From Candidatus Benthicola azotiphorus (GTDB taxonomy: Bacteria; Gemmatimonadota; Gemmatimonadetes; Palauibacterales; Palauibacteraceae), in the NCBI GenBank assembly GCA_947581745.1, contig CANPVW010000067.1:1-7408 (forward strand): DNA of 7,408 bases, read 5' to 3'. Made by a program: the position numbers and the translations under genes. The notes beneath the pieces are model-generated. The model was given only the letters and a program-made list of their open reading frames with translations, was not told the origin of the DNA and did not search any database. The stretch's first letter is position 1. Each line of letters starts with the position of its first letter. Positions 5,556 through 7,408 of the stretch are shown here, piece after piece.

Positions 5556-7354
5556 GTCACGGGGGCTTGCCCGACCGGCCAGGGAGCGAGACTGCCCGGG
5601 CGGGAGATTCCGATGCGCCGCAGGCGCCGCCGCGGTTTCGACAGGCTCGCCGCCTCCACATCGCGGGGGTGGTGCAGGGAGTTGGCTTCCGACCCTTCGT
5701 GCACCGACTCGCCGTCCGCAACGACCTCTCCGGCTGGGTCCGCAACGAATCCGGCGAGGTGTACATCGAGATCGAGGGCTCCGCCGCGGGAGTGACGGAG
5801 TTCATCGAGCGCCTTCGATCCGAGGCGCCGGTGCTGGCGCGGATCGACCGGTTGGAAGTGGAGGATGTGCCTCCGCGGGGTGCTACCGGCTTCCGCGTCC
5901 TCGAGAGCCTGGCGACCGAGGGTCGGCTCCCGGTGTCGCCGGATGTGGCCACGTGCGACGCGTGCCGCACCGAGCTGTTCGATCCTTCCGATCGCCGGTA
6001 CCGTTATCCCTTCATCACGTGCACGGATTGCGGCCCCCGCTACACGGTCATCGAGGCGATGCCCTACGACCGGGTCCGCACCTCGATGAAGGTCTTTCCA
6101 CAGTGTCCGGCGTGTCGGCGCGAGTACACCGACCCGACGGACAGGCGGTTCCACTCGGAGACGAACAGCTGTCCGGAGTGTGGACCGCGCCTCTGGCTGA
6201 CCGACCCGGAGGGCGCTCCACTGGGAGCCGGGGTGGATCCGATCGAGACCGTGGCCCGGATGCTCGCGGACGGTCGGGTCGTGGCGATCCGCGGACTGGG
6301 GGGGTATCACCTCGCCTGCGACGCTACGGACGAGACGGCGGTGCGGCGGCTGAGGAGCCGCAAGGTGCGCGACGAGAAGCCGCTGGCCGTAATGGTCCTG
6401 GACGCCGAGTGCGCAGCGGGGATCGGACACCTCGGACCGGTGGAGCGCCAAGCGCTCACCGGATCGGAGCGACCGATCGTGCTGCTGCGGGCCAGGGCCG
6501 ACTCGCGGCTCGCCCCCTCCGTCTCGCCCGGCCTGGACACGATCGGCGTCATGCTCGCCTACACGCCGCTCCACCTGCTGCTGATCGAGAGGGTGGGCGG
6601 ACCTCTCGTCATGACGAGTGGCAACCGGAGCGAGCTCCCGATCTGCACCGCGAACGCCGATGCGCTCGACAGGCTCTCCGGGGTCGCCGACGCGTTCCTG
6701 ATGCACGATCGGGACATCGTCGCCCGGTACGACGACTCCGTCGTGCGCGTGATGGCTGGAGCGCCCGTGTTCATCCGCCGCGCCCGGGGATACGCGCCCC
6801 TCCCGGTGCCGCTTCCCGTCGCGTCTCCCGAGCCGCTGCTCGCCGTCGGGCCGCACCTCAAGAACACGTTCACCCTGGTGGCGGAAGACACCGGCTTCGT
6901 GAGCCAGCACGTCGGGGACCTGGAGAACGCTGAGACTCTGGACCACTATCGTGAGGCGCTGCTTCGATTTCGGGCCCTGTTCCGCATCGAGCCTCGTGTG
7001 GTCGCACGTGATCTCCATCCGGGCTATCTGTCGTCCCGGATCGCCGAGGAGATGGGACTTCCGACCGTGATCGACGTGCAGCACCACCACGCGCACATCG
7101 CTGCGGTGTCCGGCGAACACGGCGTCGAGGAGCCGGTGGTGGGCGTCGCGTACGACGGCACGGGGTACGGAGACGATGGCCTGACATGGGGTGCGGAGAT
7201 CCTGCTCGCCGACCTTCGCGGCTACCGGCGGCTGGCACGGCTGCGTTATGCTCCGATGCCGGGAGGTGACCTCGCGGCAAGGCGTCCGTGGCGGGCGGCG
7301 GCGGCAGGCGCAGCTCGGCATTGTCGATGCGGACTTCGCCCTGGCGAAGGGTGA
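5552..7354 (+). CDS. hypF: Carbamoyltransferase HypF, broken before its C-terminal end
   Basis: HypF uses carbamoyl phosphate and ATP to make the thiocarbamate on HypE that becomes the CN ligands of the active-site iron. In order: an acylphosphatase domain (VVQGVGFRPF at 40-49, with catalytic Arg47 and Asn65); two zinc fingers (C135, C138, C157, C160 and C185, C188, C207, C210, each CxxC-18-CxxC); a YrdC-like domain (RGLGGYHLACDAT 247-259, KPLAVM 276-281, TSGNRSELPI 355-364); and a Kae1-like domain (DLHPGYLSSRIA 487-498, metal-binding VQHHHAH 509-515, AYDGTGYGDD 533-542). Family-like sequence ends at PGGDLAARRPWR (570-581). The last 19 residues to TGA 7352-7354 do not resemble HypF, and about 150-170 residues of the usual ~750 are missing. 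The start is taken as TTG 5552, which overlaps the hypB stop; TTG 5567 is an alternative. There is no ATG or GTG before the acylphosphatase motif. About 33 extra residues precede that domain. Confidence 0.9.
   Translation: MSHGGLPDRPGSETARAGDSDAPQAPPRFRQARRLHIAGVVQGVGFRPFVHRLAVRNDLSGWVRNESGEVYIEIEGSAAGVTEFIERLRSEAPVLARIDRLEVEDVPPRGATGFRVLESLATEGRLPVSPDVATCDACRTELFDPSDRRYRYPFITCTDCGPRYTVIEAMPYDRVRTSMKVFPQCPACRREYTDPTDRRFHSETNSCPECGPRLWLTDPEGAPLGAGVDPIETVARMLADGRVVAIRGLGGYHLACDATDETAVRRLRSRKVRDEKPLAVMVLDAECAAGIGHLGPVERQALTGSERPIVLLRARADSRLAPSVSPGLDTIGVMLAYTPLHLLLIERVGGPLVMTSGNRSELPICTANADALDRLSGVADAFLMHDRDIVARYDDSVVRVMAGAPVFIRRARGYAPLPVPLPVASPEPLLAVGPHLKNTFTLVAEDTGFVSQHVGDLENAETLDHYREALLRFRALFRIEPRVVARDLHPGYLSSRIAEEMGLPTVIDVQHHHAHIAAVSGEHGVEEPVVGVAYDGTGYGDDGLTWGAEILLADLRGYRRLARLRYAPMPGGDLAARRPWRAAAAGAARHCRCGLRPGEG
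7292..7306. other. Probable junction where HypF homology ends
   Basis: The HypF reading frame is family-like through the Trp-Arg codons at 7289-7294 and then loses all similarity. The break falls in a run of GCG/GGC triplets, a plausible point for recombination or misjoining by short homology. Downstream sequence reads better on the minus strand. The exact breakpoint cannot be fixed because the triplet run is ambiguous. Confidence 0.5.
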
Positions 7355-7406
7355 TTTCACCGCGGGCGCGATCAAATTGCCAGCCCCAGGCTTCCGGATC
7401 GATGAC
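7305..7406 (-). CDS. Possible fragment of an unrelated minus-strand protein
   Basis: Read on the minus strand from the window edge, this segment gives 34 residues, including WGWQFDRARGEITLRQGEVR followed by IDNAELRL. The alternating polar/hydrophobic pattern looks like repeated beta strands and is reminiscent of AsmA/TamB/YhdP-type envelope proteins, but I cannot assign a family. Codon use includes GAA, GAT, TTT, GGT, CTT and CAA, which are scarce in the hydrogenase genes, so the segment may come from a different genomic context or organism. Both ends are incomplete. The low confidence reflects its short length. Confidence 0.3.
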
Positions 7407-7408
7407 GT

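Noticed and set aside
1..7408. CRISPR array, tRNA, rRNA or insertion sequence
   Set aside because: No regularly spaced repeats, tRNA-like cloverleaf, rRNA-like sequence or transposase-like protein was seen; apart from 125-506 and the tail after 7295, the window is filled by recognised genes.

Overview
The window is a high-GC stretch of bacterial chromosome that carries the first part of a membrane-bound uptake [NiFe]-hydrogenase operon. A Tat-exported small subunit, a C-terminally processed large subunit, a HyaC-type cytochrome b and nickel-dependent maturation genes point to a Gram-negative, respiring, H2-oxidising bacterium. Strong G/C preference at third codon positions and a sigma-54 type promoter fit Proteobacteria, Gemmatimonadota, Acidobacteriota and related phyla. 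I cannot fix the phylum from the sequence alone.

Layout. Bases 2-124 are the last 40 codons of an oligopeptidase B-like (S9A) serine peptidase. Bases 125-506 are non-coding. They hold a good -24/-12 (sigma-54) promoter at 283-298, a 20-bp imperfect direct repeat (208-227 and 267-286) ending on the -24 element, a strong GC hairpin (249-271), and a leader of about 200 nt. From 507 onward every gene is on the plus strand and overlaps the next one: small subunit (507-1658), large subunit (1645-3360), cytochrome b (3357-4136), large-subunit endopeptidase (4129-4641), hypA (4634-4891), hypB (4878-5555), hypF (5552 onward). hypC, hypD and hypE are not in the window.

How the genes work together. The small subunit (three Fe-S clusters) and large subunit (Ni-Fe site) form the H2-oxidising dimer. 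It is exported as a folded complex by the Tat signal on the small subunit, anchored by that subunit's C-terminal helix, and coupled to quinone by the di-heme cytochrome b. HypF begins synthesis of the CN ligands of the iron, HypA and HypB deliver nickel, and the endopeptidase then removes the last 15 residues of the large subunit.

Most notable points. (1) HypA lacks the whole four-cysteine zinc domain by a clean in-frame deletion, and HypB lacks the N-terminal nickel motif and His-rich region, so nickel delivery looks stripped down. (2) The small subunit has a conventional four-cysteine proximal cluster, without the two extra cysteines of O2-tolerant (group 1d) enzymes. (3) The sigma-54 promoter has a tandem repeat that may bind an activator. 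(4) HypF-like sequence stops abruptly near 7295, and the last ~100 bases read better as part of an unrelated minus-strand protein. This suggests a rearrangement or a chimeric contig end. I saw no evidence of a wholly new system; the hydrogenase operon itself is of a known kind.
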